The notes beneath the pieces are model-generated. The model saw only the letters and a program-made list of their open reading frames with translations, ran no database searches and was not told where the DNA came from. Positions 52,757 to 64,000 of a stretch of DNA of 64,000 nucleotides are shown piece by piece (the stretch's first letter is position 1; each line of letters opens with the position of its first letter). The DNA lies in contig NC_091094.1 in assembly GCF_024713975.1 (NCBI RefSeq), positions 20,358,501 through 20,422,500 on the forward strand, written 5' to 3'. Made by a program: the position numbers and the translations under genes. This DNA is from Paralichthys olivaceus. Taxonomy: Eukaryota; Chordata; Actinopteri; Pleuronectiformes; Paralichthyidae.

Positions 52757-55700
52757 ATGAACAGCCTGAACGAGCAGTATGAGGAGAAGGTGCGTCCCTG
52801 CATCGACCTCATCGACTCGCTCCGCTCTCTGGGTGTGGAGAAGGACCTGGCGCTGCCGGCCATCGCCGTCATAGGAGACCAAAGCTCTGGGAAGAGCTCC
52901 GTGCTGGAGGCGCTGTCAGGGGTGGCCCTGCCAAGAGGAAAAGGTGCAGTATATTCCCTGGAAAACTACACAATTGTTCGCTCATGTGCCACTAATTAAT
53001 TAACTAATTAACGCTCCAGACTTGCGCATGCGCCACCAGTTTCACATATACAGAGAACCAAACTCTTCCAAGGCTCTTCTTATTTATACATTGATAAAGT
53101 TCTTGCCAACGTAAAACGTTTGTGGATATTGGTTATTTATCAATGTAAACATTTTATTAAGTTAAAACAACACAGGCACTTTCACAGCAGTTAGTTCCCT
53201 TCTTGTTTAAATCCTTTATCCATCCTGTCTGCAAAGTGTTTCGTTTCAAAAGTACAATGTCATACACAGGTTTAGGAACCCCTGGTAAAACAATTTGTTA
53301 CTGTGAATAGTAAAGTGAGTAGGATATGAACCGATCTCCAAAAGGCATATAATTGGAAATGCCTGACACCTCAGGAGCAATATGGAGGCATTTTATGTTT
53401 TTTTACATTTGAAGGAGTCACCATTTATTTCAATTGTATTGCTTTTTACCCCTGAAACTCCAAAAGGGTTTTGTGAACTCAAACACTTCACTCAACCCAC
53501 CATTAGCATAGTAATGGGTATATAATGAGTGAATCATTTTTGGGTGAACTATTGCTTTAAGGTAAACGTTTATATTATATATTATATATATTTACTATGG
53601 TTATTGACATTTTGACCAGATGACCGTGCTAAATGAAAAGTATTTTGTGTCTATGCCATCTGAGATTGCCTCCTACTTATACTTTCACCAAGCACAGTGG
53701 ACTTCAATTTATATATTTCTCCTCTCTCGTTATTCTCTCATTAATAACTCAGGCATAGTGACAAGATGTCCTCTTGAACTGAAGATGAAGAGAAAGAAAG
53801 CAGGAAACGTGTGGTACGGAAAGATAAGCTACAGGGACTACGAGGAAGAGATTGATGATCCTGCGGATGTGGAGAAAAAGATTCGAGAAGGTACAGTATA
53901 CCACATTCTTTAATGTTACTACCAACAGCCAAGAACTGAAGGAGCTATTGTATTTTCTAAGGTTTCATCTTTCATCAGCTTGTTGATTATTATCATATAT
54001 CACATCCCTTCTCTTCAGCTCAGGATAAAATGGCTGGGGTCGGTGTGGGGATCAGTGATGACCTCATCAGCCTGGAGATCGCCTCTCCTGATGTTCCAGA
54101 CCTGACGCTCATTGACCTGCCTGGAATCACCAGGGTGGCTGTATCGGGACAACCAGAGAACATTGAACACCAGGTATTCTGGGTCCAGGATCTCTGTAAT
54201 GAGCGTTTTGGCTCTGTATCAGTTTTAATCCCCATCCATACTAAAATGCCTGTTTTATATAACGTTACCACTCACGCACACTGGGCATTTGCATGCCAGT
54301 GTACACAGGAAGCAATTGGTTGTTGGTTGCAGAATTATCTCAGATTGCTCGAATAAAAGCTTGTCTCCTGCACATGTAAACTGATCCTGAACCTAATCCA
54401 GGCTAAAAGAAACAAAGCTGCAACTGCTGAATGGGGCACCAAACGCCACCCTGGTGGGCTGAAGCGCAACAAAGCAGCATCACCCACAGTGTACAGGTCA
54501 CTCCCACAATCAAAGAAACGCAGGACAATGCAGTGTTTATTTTGAGTCCATTGCCCCTTAGTGTCACGTTGGTTAACATGGCTCCAGCAGCTGACAAATA
54601 TATAGATCTACATCTTTCATAAAGATCATTATCGGAGTAAGCAAAATGATTTAGCAGGTCTCTGAGGACCCTTAAAGGTCCAGTGTGTAAGATTTAGGGA
54701 GAGGGTGAGGTGAGGGGTGTTCAGTTGCAACATGAAATTTCAACATTAGATATCACTAAATTCTACACACTGTACCTTTAACAGTCTGCACTCAGCTCTA
54801 TGGGATCCTTTATTTCATTTTTAATTTTTTAATCCACGGGATCCTCTAAGAATGATGATGCCATGTTTCAACGGAATTGATTGGTCATCGGCCAATGCTT
54901 TTATACGGGAAGAAGTGAACAAGCTTTGTAGGAATGAAAACTACAGCAAATCAGTTGCAGATTTGATTGTTCTTCAAACGAAAACGTAGTAATGTGGATG
55001 TAATTCTGTAATATTCATTCATTATGTGATAAAAAACACTCTCAAGCACAACAACATTGTTCGTTCTACTACTCAGAACTTGAAAAACAATATGAATCAA
55101 TACTTTCAGATAAAGAGACTGATCCACAAGTTCATCACGAAACAAGAAACCATCAGCCTGGTGGTTGTCCCATGTATCGTGGACATAGCAACCACAGAGG
55201 CCTTGAAGATGGCACAGGAGGCGGATCCCGATGGAGAGAGAACTTTGGGTAAATAGATTGGAATTTTAGAAAACATTGGTCCAGCTCGAGGGGAAGTTAC
55301 TCAGCTCTCAGTTTATTTCACTCTGTCTCTTTCAGGTATTTTGACCAAGCCTGATCAAGTGGACAAAGGAGCAGAGGAGTCAGTGATTGACATTGTTCAT
55401 AATGAGGTCATCCACCTGAAGAAGGGCTACATGATCGTCAGGTGCAGGGGTCAGCAGGAGATCACAGAGAAAGTGTCTCTGACTGAAGCATTAGAAAGAG
55501 AGAAAGCCTTCTTTGCAGACCATGCACATTTCCAGTAAGTTCAACTTCGGGGTAATGCTACAAAATATGTATATGGTAAAGTGTTAAATGGTTTTGGTTA
55601 TTTATATAGTGCTTTTGTAGTCTTGATGACCACTCAAAGTACAGGTTCTGTATAATGTACTAAGTCGCTGTTAATTCCTTCTGTAGCACCCTGTACAATG

Positions 55701-57343
55701 AGGGCCATGCCACAGTTCCGAAACTGGCTGAGAAACTCACAATTGAGCTGGTGCATCACATTGAGGTGAGTTTTTTTATTATTGATTTGTCATAATTATA
55801 GTATAAACGATGATTTGTCAAATTTGGTAACAATCACTGCTGTGTTATTTTCAGAGATCTCTCCCTCGACTGGAAGAACAGGTCGAGGAGAAACTAGCAC
55901 TAACTCAGGCAGAGCTGGAGAGATATGGCAGTGGACCCCCATCTGACCCAGCTGAGAGACTCGTCTTCCTGATTGATGTGAGATCTTCCTCATGCTTCAT
56001 AATATTTACCAGGCAACACAAATACTCACAGCTACTATACTTTTCTGGACAACTTGTAAACAACTGTTTCTGCTGTCACATGTGGACTCTAGAAAGTAAC
56101 AGCGTTCACTCAGGATGCCATCAGTCTGGCTGCAGGAGAGGAACTCAGATGTGGAGACAAACTCAATGTCTTCTCTATGCTCAGAAAAGAGTTTGGGAAG
56201 TGGAACACCCACCTGGACCGCACGGGACACAACTGTGAGTGTTTAATTTCTGTCTGGTGTACAGCTGTCCATCAGCAGGACTCAGAAATATCTGTTGTTG
56301 TGTCGTAGTTAACATGAAGATCGATAAAAAGGTGGAGGACTATGAAGAGAGGTACCGTGGAAGAGAACTGCCAGGCTTCATCAACTACAAGACGTTTGAG
56401 GTCATGGTCAATGAGCAGATGAAACAGCTGGAAGAACCATCTGTCAAGAAACTCAAGGATATTGGAGGTAAATGATTGAATAGAAGACAAATGCAATGTG
56501 TTTTTCTGCATTCTGTATGCCTCAGTGAAAATCAAGCTGCTGCATTTCCATTTCCTCCAGATGCAGTTAGGAGGGTGTTCTTGCAGCTGGCCATCAGTAG
56601 CTTCACTGGATTTCCCAACCTCATTAAAACAGCCAAGGTCTTCTATAAGTTTGATATTGACATTCATTTAATTTGATCTTCATCGTCAGTAAACATGCTG
56701 CATACTTTTTTGCAACCAAAGATGTCAAAATCTCATTTTCCAGGCAAAGATTGAAACCATAAAGCAAGAAAAAGAGTCCATTGCAGAGTCCATGCTGAGA
56801 ACCCAGTTCAAGATGGAGATGATGGTTTACTCCCAGGACAGAACCTACAGCAGCAGTTTGAGTGACAGAAAGAGAGAGGAGAACGAGGAGGAAGAAAAAC
56901 GTACTAAAAAGACTCCTAAGTTCTTCATGGATAATCATGCAACTCTTCAGGAGTTGATGTTACACCTTAAATCATATTACAGAGTAAGTTTTAATTTAGG
57001 GTGATTGTTCATGTACAAATATGATGATTCAGGTTTAGATAGAGGGTCTGTTTTTTTTTTTTTTACAAATGTTAATGTCTCAAACTCATTTCTCATATAC
57101 GTCTCTATTGTATTCCAGATTGCCAGCCAGCGTCTTGCTGACCAGATACCGCTGATTATTCGCTACCACGTGTTGCAGCAGTCCGCCGTCCAGCTGCAGA
57201 GGGAGATGCTGCAGATGCTTCAGGATAAGGAGAATTTGGAGCTCTTGCTGAAGGAGGAGCTGGACATTGGTTGCAAGAGAGCTGCTTTGCAGAGTCGCCA
57301 CAAACGCCTCATGAAGGCCCGCACGTACCTGGTGAAGTTTTAA
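52757..57343 (+). CDS. mx: Interferon-induced GTP-binding protein Mx (12 coding exons)
   Basis: Exons 52757-52943, 53753-53890, 54019-54173, 55110-55248, 55336-55534, 55687-55765, 55855-55977, 56093-56234, 56309-56467, 56561-56637, 56744-56983 and 57119-57343 join in phase to 620 aa, the usual fish Mx length. Mx is a dynamin-like antiviral GTPase. GTPase motifs are GDQSSGKS (residues 40-47), DLPG (141-144) and TKPD (210-213). The dynamin signature reads LPRGKGIVTR (58-67), with Lys where Ser is expected. The middle domain and stalk follow ([33 protein letters not shown]). A charged loop L4 (about residues 489-515, [15 protein letters not shown]) precedes [17 protein letters not shown]. The GTPase effector part ends [13 protein letters not shown]. 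Start [18 protein letters not shown] is the canonical fish start. It looks intact; regulation by interferon is implied by the upstream ISREs. Confidence 0.97.
54672..54781 (-). mobile_element. TTAA-flanked MITE, copy D, internally deleted, in mx intron 3
   Basis: 110 bp consisting of both ends (ttaaaggtccagtgtgtaag and tacacactgtacctttaa) with most of the interior gone. Both TTAA tips are present. Confidence 0.75.
55575..55655 (-). repeat. Reverse copy of the 43195-43352 repeat, in mx intron 5
   Basis: taaatggttttgg, atttatatagtgcttttgta and gatgaccactcaaagt are the reverse complement of the CCATTTAC-ended repeat. Confidence 0.6.
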
Positions 57344-57713
57344 TGGAGGTTAGAGCATAACTCTACTGTGCTGCATTAATTTGAGAAATACAACAAATCC
57401 ATGGTTGAAGATTCTCATACTATTTTTTGTTTTATTGTGTAAGTTTGGAATGGACAGGATGTGTTTAATGTCCTGTAATATGCACTATATTGTTGCTCAA
57501 GAAAAGGTCATGAAAAGGTCATAGTCCTGTTATTTATTAAACAAGACTTGAATGTTGCCTAATGTATACTTATATTCTTGAAACATATCCAAAAGCAACA
57601 TATTCATATTTGTTACTGTATTGTTAAAAGAGAAGATTTCACTTGAACTGTCAAATTTTTCGATTCCAACTTGCTTTTAGGGGTAATAGTACTCAGATAA
57701 TCTCTTGTCTTGA

Positions 57714-57719
57714 AATAAA
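57714..57719 (+). terminator. Candidate mx polyadenylation signal
   Basis: AATAAA about 370 bp past the mx stop. A second AATAAA lies near 57945. Confidence 0.45.
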
Positions 57720-57949
57720 TATTGGCATTTTTCCTATAGTTATGTATTGTCAAACAAAAATTTTTGTGTTGAATATACAGCTTATTGAGATATCCAAAAG
57801 TAGAAATGTTATCTTTTTTCAGACATGTTTTAGGCGGCTTGGCCAATATAAGTTCATTATTAATTTTTGTGGAGAGAATTATCTCTCTTAAGCTGCTGCA
57901 GGACTGACACTGAAACAAAAATGGTATGGCTGAGGACCAGACAGAATAA

Positions 57950-58606
57950 ACAAGTAGTGGAGACTTATTATTATTATAAGCTACCCAAACCTGAGATGAG
58001 GTGCGGATTCAAGCAATGACTCGGTTCATTTTTGAATACTTTATATTTACTTCAGGAGTGGGGTCCTCTCTACGGAGGCCGCCATGTTTTTTACAGTAGT
58101 CCAAACTGGATAGAGTGAACATCTTTTGAGTTTTTATACTCAATTTAAATAAATGTACTTTGACTACCCCTGGTGGTTTCACACAGGAACTTGTAAAAAC
58201 AAAATCCCATCTTGACAAGATATTAATAGAAAGTTGATTCAATACTAACTCCCTACTAAGTAACTATCCACCAATACTGGATTTTACTAATAACCTTTTT
58301 ATAGCTTTTTTCCCCCAATCACTTGTATCTTTGTTTATATCAGTCTAATGTGCTGTATGAACATAATTTGTCTCTATCATGAAATCCTTGTTGGCCTGGA
58401 AACCTTTAATCATTCCAAAAAAAGTGAGATAGACAATTTTACTTCTATGCGCATCACATACGCATATCAATAAATAACTATACTGGACAACAAAACTGTA
58501 GACAAGCAAACTTTAATCAACAATACATACAAAAAGATTCAAGGACAAATACAAAATCATTTAAAAGTTATCCGCTGCATTCATTCTACCTAGGACCTCT
58601 ACACGT
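57950..58606. other. Convergent spacer between mx and thoc7
   Basis: Holds the end of the mx 3' UTR, a transposon fragment (58036-58150), and the thoc7 3' UTR with an ATTAAA-type signal on the minus strand at about 58512-58517. No further gene. Confidence 0.45.
58036..58150 (-). mobile_element. TTAA-flanked MITE, copy E, internal fragment
   Basis: Only the middle of the element remains (gaggccgccatgttttttac and atcttttgagtttttatac). The YY1-type motif on the minus strand (58077-58088) is exact. Confidence 0.6.
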
Positions 58607-60886
58607 TCATTCTCCATTCTCTGCTAGGCTCTCCTGGATGTTGTCGTCATTGTCTGATTTTTCATCATCTAGGAAAGATAAAGAAGATTAGCAAGGCCTA
58701 GTTACATTTTCAATTTCCAAACCATTACGGGTTAAACATTTCCTGGTTTGTTGTGCAGCACAACAGCTACTGAGAACAGAGAACATAAAGACAACACAAA
58801 CATGGTTCCAGTGCATGCCCTTGTTTACTCACTCTCAAGAGTCTGCTGTAATTCCTGTATGGTACTGAGTAGCACATGGAACTGCTTCTTCCTTAACTCC
58901 AACTGAGTGAGAGAAAAAGGGATTTAAAACAATTGAAGTAAAATGTTATTAATGATCTAAGGAACTGTGATGTAGAAAACGAAAGAATAAATGTATTTGT
59001 TTTTACCTTATCATCCACATTCTCCTTGATGTGAGACAGTTGCTGGAGTTCTTTGTCAAGCGCCTCCAACTGCCTGCACCAACACATGATGATTATCAGC
59101 ACATGCTAAGTGGATATTTGAATGAAACAATATTTAAATGAAACAGAAGACACAGGCCGACTTACTTTAATGTTTCATGTCGGTCTGGGTGCTGCTGGAT
59201 AACTTTGGCTAAAGCATCATACTCTGAAAAGAAAGAAGAAATAAAGGACGTGAAACATTTTAGCTAAATTTTGCCATCCCATGTTGCCACCATGTCATCT
59301 AAAATGACTGATGACTTATATTTGAGGGAAAAAAATCAAAGCTACTTTGCAATTTTAACCTTTTGATAGCTTACATCTATAGACCTCAATACAATTTCTC
59401 ACTCCCAATAACTCATTGGATCATGGTTGCTAGTCAAATGACCTTATGATATTTATGTCTACATCCGAGTCAGCTATGTTTCTTAACTTACAAAAAAGAT
59501 GTATACATAATTGAATGTACTGCAAACTATTTTTTTACTATCTTCTTCAAAGAAATTATTATTTTTTGTATAATAGTAGGGATTTCACCTTCACATGGGT
59601 GGGTCTAATAATGGCTACACTATACTGTACATAAGAAGTGCAAGAAGTTAGTCAATTGCAAATACACACATCTTCTAAAAGTCTAGAGTCGTGAAAAGAT
59701 TCTTACCTTGGCGATTTTTTCGTATCCTCTTTGCCCTCTGTATTTCCTTTTTGCATTCTGCTATCTTCTCATGTGCTGATGTGATGTTTTGTTCTGCAGG
59801 GAGAACAAAGAGCTGGTTATGAGGTTATTGTACGATGCATTTGAAACACAAACATTTATGTTGTTACGTGGTCACTCAGTTTTTCTAATTTCTCCTTTGT
59901 GAAAAGGTGGATTTTGAAGAGTTTTAAAAAATGTCCAGAGATGGGGTATTGTGGATCTCTGCCTGGAGCGAGGCTGCCTGTCACCATAGGTTTTCATGCT
60001 GGTACAGATGATAATTGCCAGAACTTTAACTGAGGCCCATAGAGGTTTCAGGATGGAGTAAATGGGTTAAGAAAGCCAGGCTGAAACTAGGGGCCCAGGA
60101 CATGCTATGGGAGGATTATGAATGTGATGCAGGACTAAGTATGTATTGGGGGGAGGTGATTTGCTGGGGTTTGGTTGTCAACAACTAATATATAAACTCC
60201 AATAATGGTTCAGTGTTAAACATATACCTGGTCATTGTCAGAACATTTCTTACCTATGTTAGTGTAGATTTTCTCATAGTTCTCCATTTCCCGGAGATTC
60301 ATGTCATAAACCATCAACGTCTTCCCCATGGAGAACTCGCACTGGGCCAGTGTGCTCAGCATCCTCTGCGTGAAGCTAAATAGAATAACAAGACGGAGTG
60401 AGACTCGGAGCAAAACAGCTCTTCACCGCAGTTTGAAATGTTAAAGTACTAGGCGACACAGTCCAAGGCTGAGGTGCTGTCGCCTTCCTCTACGGAGATC
60501 ATTTACCCTTCCTCCGGGGTCCCAGGCGAGTTGCACCATTTGGTGAAGCTCTTCAGCAGCACATTGATTCGACGATCATCTCCAGCTCCGTCCCCGTCAA
60601 TGAGAAGACGTTTCCGAATAACTTCATCTAGGATATAGTCGAGAAAGGGAGGAGGTCAAACAATCTTCTATACACAGCAGCTATGTTAGAAAGCCTCCGG
60701 CTAACTGTTAGCTAGCTAACGTGGCTACTGTTCCATTATATGTTCTGAAAGCATGCTAACACGCATGTGTATAGAATGAGTTTGGTTATGTGTGTCCATA
60801 CTTTGCAAGGGTATACGTTTCTACTGGTGACCTTTACCAAAGCTGAACAAATGAAACCGTAACTTACCATCTGTTACTGCGCCCAT
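58607..60886 (-). CDS. thoc7: THO complex subunit 7 (8 exons)
   Basis: Exons 60886-60868, 60627-60507, 60375-60254, 59793-59707, 59223-59166, 59073-59007, 58902-58833 and 58668-58607 join in phase to 201 aa; human is 204 aa. THOC7 is a coiled-coil subunit of the nuclear THO/TREX complex that couples transcription to mRNA export. The N-terminus MGAVTDDEVIRKRLLIDGDG is the same as I recall for human. QRMLSTLAQCEFSMGKTL, VYDMNLREMENYEKIY, HEKIAECKKEIQRAKRIRKN and EYDALAKVIQQHPDRHETLK are nearly invariant. The long helices from about residue 75 to 185 form the coiled coil (LEALDKELQQLSHIKENVDD, LRKKQFHVLLSTIQELQQTL). The acidic tail is short and diverged. No break is seen. It is convergent with mx and divergent from the probable atxn7 first exon. 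Confidence 0.97.
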
Positions 60887-60960
60887 GTCTGATGGAGCTA
60901 GATAAACTTTATTGAACAGCCGGAAGTGAACAAAACACCCGGCGGCGGCGAATGGTCTTT
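60887..60960 (-). promoter_or_regulatory. thoc7 promoter core
   Basis: An ETS-type motif (ccggaagtg at about 60920) and a GGCGG-rich run lie within 70 bp of the start codon. No TATA box is seen, which is the usual layout for a housekeeping gene. Confidence 0.5.
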
Positions 60961-62220
60961 TTCTTCTTCTGTGTTTATTGAGCGTTGGCAGACAACCGAG
61001 TCGGGTCATTACTGCCACCAGCTGATATGGAGTTTGGATCAAAATGTCCACAATTCACAATAAAAAACTCCTTTCAATGAGATAACCTATTCTAAACTTT
61101 GAAAGGAAATGATTTACAGTTTATCTTGGGTAGTAATCTGTTATACTTTGTTTATACTAACAAAAATGAATGAATGATGAAATAAAGAAAAGAAAAGAAA
61201 TATACACAAGGATCATTTTGTATATTTTACACCAGGCCAAGACTTCTCATCAACGTTATCATCTGAACATTAAGCAATGTAGTTTCTTCTTCTTTTTTTA
61301 TATCGTCATTAAACAGTTGGAATTACAATTCATAGTCATTATTAACTTTCATAATTTTTACTCACTGTGGTGACATTGCATAGCATATTCAGAGTATTTA
61401 AAGCTGAAGCCATCAAATTGTGCCTGTGATCTTTTCTTCTTGCATATTGTTCAAGGTTCTCTTTGATGGATTTTAGCAAACACAGAGTGAGCAACCTTTA
61501 TTTTATATCACTTAAATGAATAATGCAATACTAAAATTTGTTGAAACCTCAACTTTTAAGAGACGTTAGAAAGGAAAGGTTGAAGCCATGAAAACATAAT
61601 AACAATCTAGCTTGCAAGGGCTATTAAATGACAATCATATGTTCAAATTAAATGTTACAAGTTGTTTTAGCTTTTTTACAATTTACAATTGAGTAACAAT
61701 GTATATGCTTATCCATTAGTCTGCTATCTTCTCAAAATAAAACAAAACACAGAGAGAAATTTCAGGTCTGTTGAAAGCTTCTGGAAAAAAACAAAACACT
61801 GTTCAAATCAATGTAAATATTTTTCATTTTCACAGAGACAATGTACAGAGTTAGCTAGTAGCAAATTTGCATCTGTTGTCATCTCTGGGCAGGTAAACAA
61901 AACAACAATAATTGATATTATATATTATCTCTGTGTATTAGCAATATTATACATATTATCTCTGTGTATTGCTTAAATAGATTATCTCTATTACCGATTT
62001 TGCATATCACCTCTTTATATTATCCGTATAATATATATATATATATATGATCTATATCATATATATTATCTGTTTATTTCACCTTCATAGTATCTGTTTA
62101 CTTTATTATTATCAGTGAGAAACTTTATAACCCCTGTCGTTGTATATTGGTAAACCTTCTTATTTGCATTTGTTTGTTATGTTAAACATATATTTTTGAT
62201 TATGGAAAGGCATGTGCGCG
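60961..62220. other. Spacer between thoc7 and the right-end promoter
   Basis: AT-rich sequence with a TA microsatellite at about 62027-62048. No gene or recognisable element was seen. Confidence 0.4.
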
Positions 62221-62229
62221 TGCGTCGTG

Positions 62230-62417
62230 ACGCAGTGACGTCTCCGTCCCAGAATGCAGTCTGGTAAACAGACATGGAAGCACCAGGTGAAGACCTCCAC
62301 ACAGGCTGAGCACTGCCCTCGCTCTTTCCCACCGTCTTCTGTCTCGTTCGCTCAGCGCATCCAGCTGATACACGTCTGCCCGGTGTCCCAGTCACGTCCA
62401 CAGCATCCACAGCCCCG
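62230..62417 (+). other. atxn7: Probable non-coding first exon and promoter of atxn7
   Basis: A CpG-rich patch contains CRE-like tgacgtct (62236-62243) and ends at a strong donor (CCCCG, then GTAAGAGC, cut after 62417). No long open frame starts in it; a 12-codon upstream ORF runs 62274-62309 (MEAPGEDLHTG). In human, ATXN7 starts divergently next to THOC7, so this is most likely its 5' UTR exon, with coding exons beyond the window. The assignment rests on position only. Confidence 0.5.
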
Positions 62418-64000
62418 GTAAGAGCGAAGTTACTGTCGGTGTGCGGCGGCGGTGAATGACTTCTGCTGTGCTGTCAGGCTGCTGCCAGCTTCCTCGCTAA
62501 CGCTAGTCATGGCTGGCTGGCTACAGGCTGCAGCTAGCAGGCTAATGTAGCCGCCACTGCTCCCCAGTAACGTCTGTACCTGCCACAGATTCTCATTGTC
62601 ATCATGACACAGCTCCTCGTGGACTTACTGCCCCTTTCACACATCATGTTTAGCACATGGATACATTTTCTATTGGAATACAAGTTAATGTACGTGCATG
62701 TGAGCAGTGTGCAGTAGAGGTGGGGGCAACGCTAGCCAATCAAACTGCTCGCTTCTGATGGTCAATGCTAGTTACTGTTAGCTAAGTGCTGGAAAGTTGT
62801 GAACGTCAACTAGTCGCTTCCATGGAGCCCAAATCACAACTGACTCCAGGTTAGACTACGACTGAGTCACATGTTTGTACTACAAGCCATCAGACTTTAC
62901 ACTGTGTACACTGGTATTCACCCAGAGGCCATCTTTATAGTTAGTGTGAAATACACATGTTCATTGGCTGGGTGACATTTCAATATCTTTTTGTCTTTCA
63001 GTAGAGTTGTGTTGAAATAATATAATCATAACTTGGGATGGTTTTACATAATTACTTTTCAAGTAACTTCTCATTAGAATAAACACATTGACTTGTTGAA
63101 GTTACTGACTTACAAATCTTAATTAGTTTAGTAGACTTTGCACACATTTGCTATAGAATAATATTGGATATAGATCCATGTCAGTTAATATTGAAATTTA
63201 ACATGTGTTTCAAACACATTGCCAACTTCTTTTAAGAAATGGAGAGGATGTGCAGGACACACCCCACCACAACCCTCATGTGTGCGGTAATACCACCATT
63301 CAAAACACTCCACAGTTTATATATCACATGGCTTTACACATGTCACATTGGTTACATTACATATCATTTAGCTGACGCTTTTCTCCAAAGCGACTTACAA
63401 TAAGTGCATTCACATTTTAATTAATTAACAAATATTTGGTTCTGAATTTTACAGAAATGTAATTCAGGTTTATAGGTGTTTGATGATGATCTTATGATGG
63501 GGAAGGTTAAGGAGTGCTAATAGTGTTATAATTATCCCCAATTTAAGGAAAATACTTACTGCGTTTTACATTGAATAGTTTAAGGCAGATTTTATTAATA
63601 TTTTTGTTACTTTTGTGTTTGGTAACATGTAACATGAAGATGTTTTATTATTTTTTGCTTTACATACTTTAGGCTTCAAGGTGAGCGATGTCTGAACAGT
63701 TATCCAGGCAGCACAACTATACAATATAAACACTTTTACTGTCTATGGATTCTGCAGGCGATGCACATTGTATTGATAATTGGGCATTTCAAGCTATTTA
63801 TAATAAGTGAAGGAAGAAGGTTACTTTTTTGAAACCATTACTTCTAGATTTCGAGCTACAGATAATTATGTGTTTTTTAGGGCATCCAGCCCAAAGGCTC
63901 AAGCACAAGACATTGTGCCATACAACTGCAGTTTTAATTTGGCAGTAAATGTTATAACTCTACTTTTTACACATTTGTGTGAAAAAAACATAATTGAGAA
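62418..64000 (+). other. Right-end sequence, probable atxn7 first intron
   Basis: GC content falls from the CpG island into AT-rich sequence. No coding exon was recognised. A short repeat is listed separately. Confidence 0.4.
63350..63415 (+). repeat. Dispersed teleost repeat (ATTTAGCTGACGCTTTT type)
   Basis: acattacatatcatttagct, gacgcttttctccaaagcga and cttacaataagtgcatt match a short sequence extremely common in fish genomes. Confidence 0.65.

Overview
The window is vertebrate nuclear DNA from a teleost fish, probably a spiny-rayed (percomorph) species. The reasons are short GT-AG introns, abundant CA/GT and CT microsatellites, several repeat families common in fish genomes, and proteins that match teleost otopetrin 1, synaptoporin and Mx almost residue for residue. 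All gene models below were assembled by hand from splice sites and reading phase. Each of the seven main models closes in frame over its full length.

Layout, left to right: otop1 (minus, 6 coding exons, 591 aa); a decayed coiled-coil gene (plus, about 9.7-10.44 kb); tmem128 (minus, 4 exons, 164 aa); lyar (minus, 8 exons, 342 aa); zbtb49 (plus, 7 coding exons, 785 aa), head-to-head with lyar; a repeat-strewn gap of about 5-7 kb; synpr (plus, 6 coding exons, 283 aa, with a 13.9-kb second intron full of microsatellites and small transposons); a truncated Tc1-type transposon; an intact interferon-induced mx GTPase gene (plus, 12 coding exons, 620 aa) with a TATA box and several interferon-response-like elements; thoc7 (minus, 8 exons, 201 aa); and a CpG-rich, apparently non-coding first exon, probably of atxn7 (plus), at the right end.

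Two ancestral vertebrate neighbourhoods meet here. OTOP1-TMEM128-LYAR-ZBTB49 corresponds to the human 4p16 order. SYNPR-THOC7-ATXN7 corresponds to the human 3p14 order. The junction lies between the zbtb49 3' end (about 26.7 kb) and the synpr promoter (about 31.7-33 kb). In this fish mx occupies the synpr-thoc7 interval, where mammals carry SNTN. The genes do not form one pathway: they cover proton conduction (otop1), an ER membrane protein (tmem128), nucleolar/ribosome biogenesis (lyar), transcription (zbtb49), synaptic vesicles (synpr), antiviral defence (mx) and mRNA export (thoc7).

I found no convincingly new biological system. The observations most worth following are a Ser-to-Lys change in the otherwise invariant dynamin signature of Mx, the paired interferon-response elements upstream of mx, a TTAA-flanked small transposon family carrying a YY1-like motif, a GC-AG intron in otop1, and the decayed coiled-coil gene with an internal duplication. 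No retroviral, LTR or Polinton-type element and no CRISPR array was recognised.
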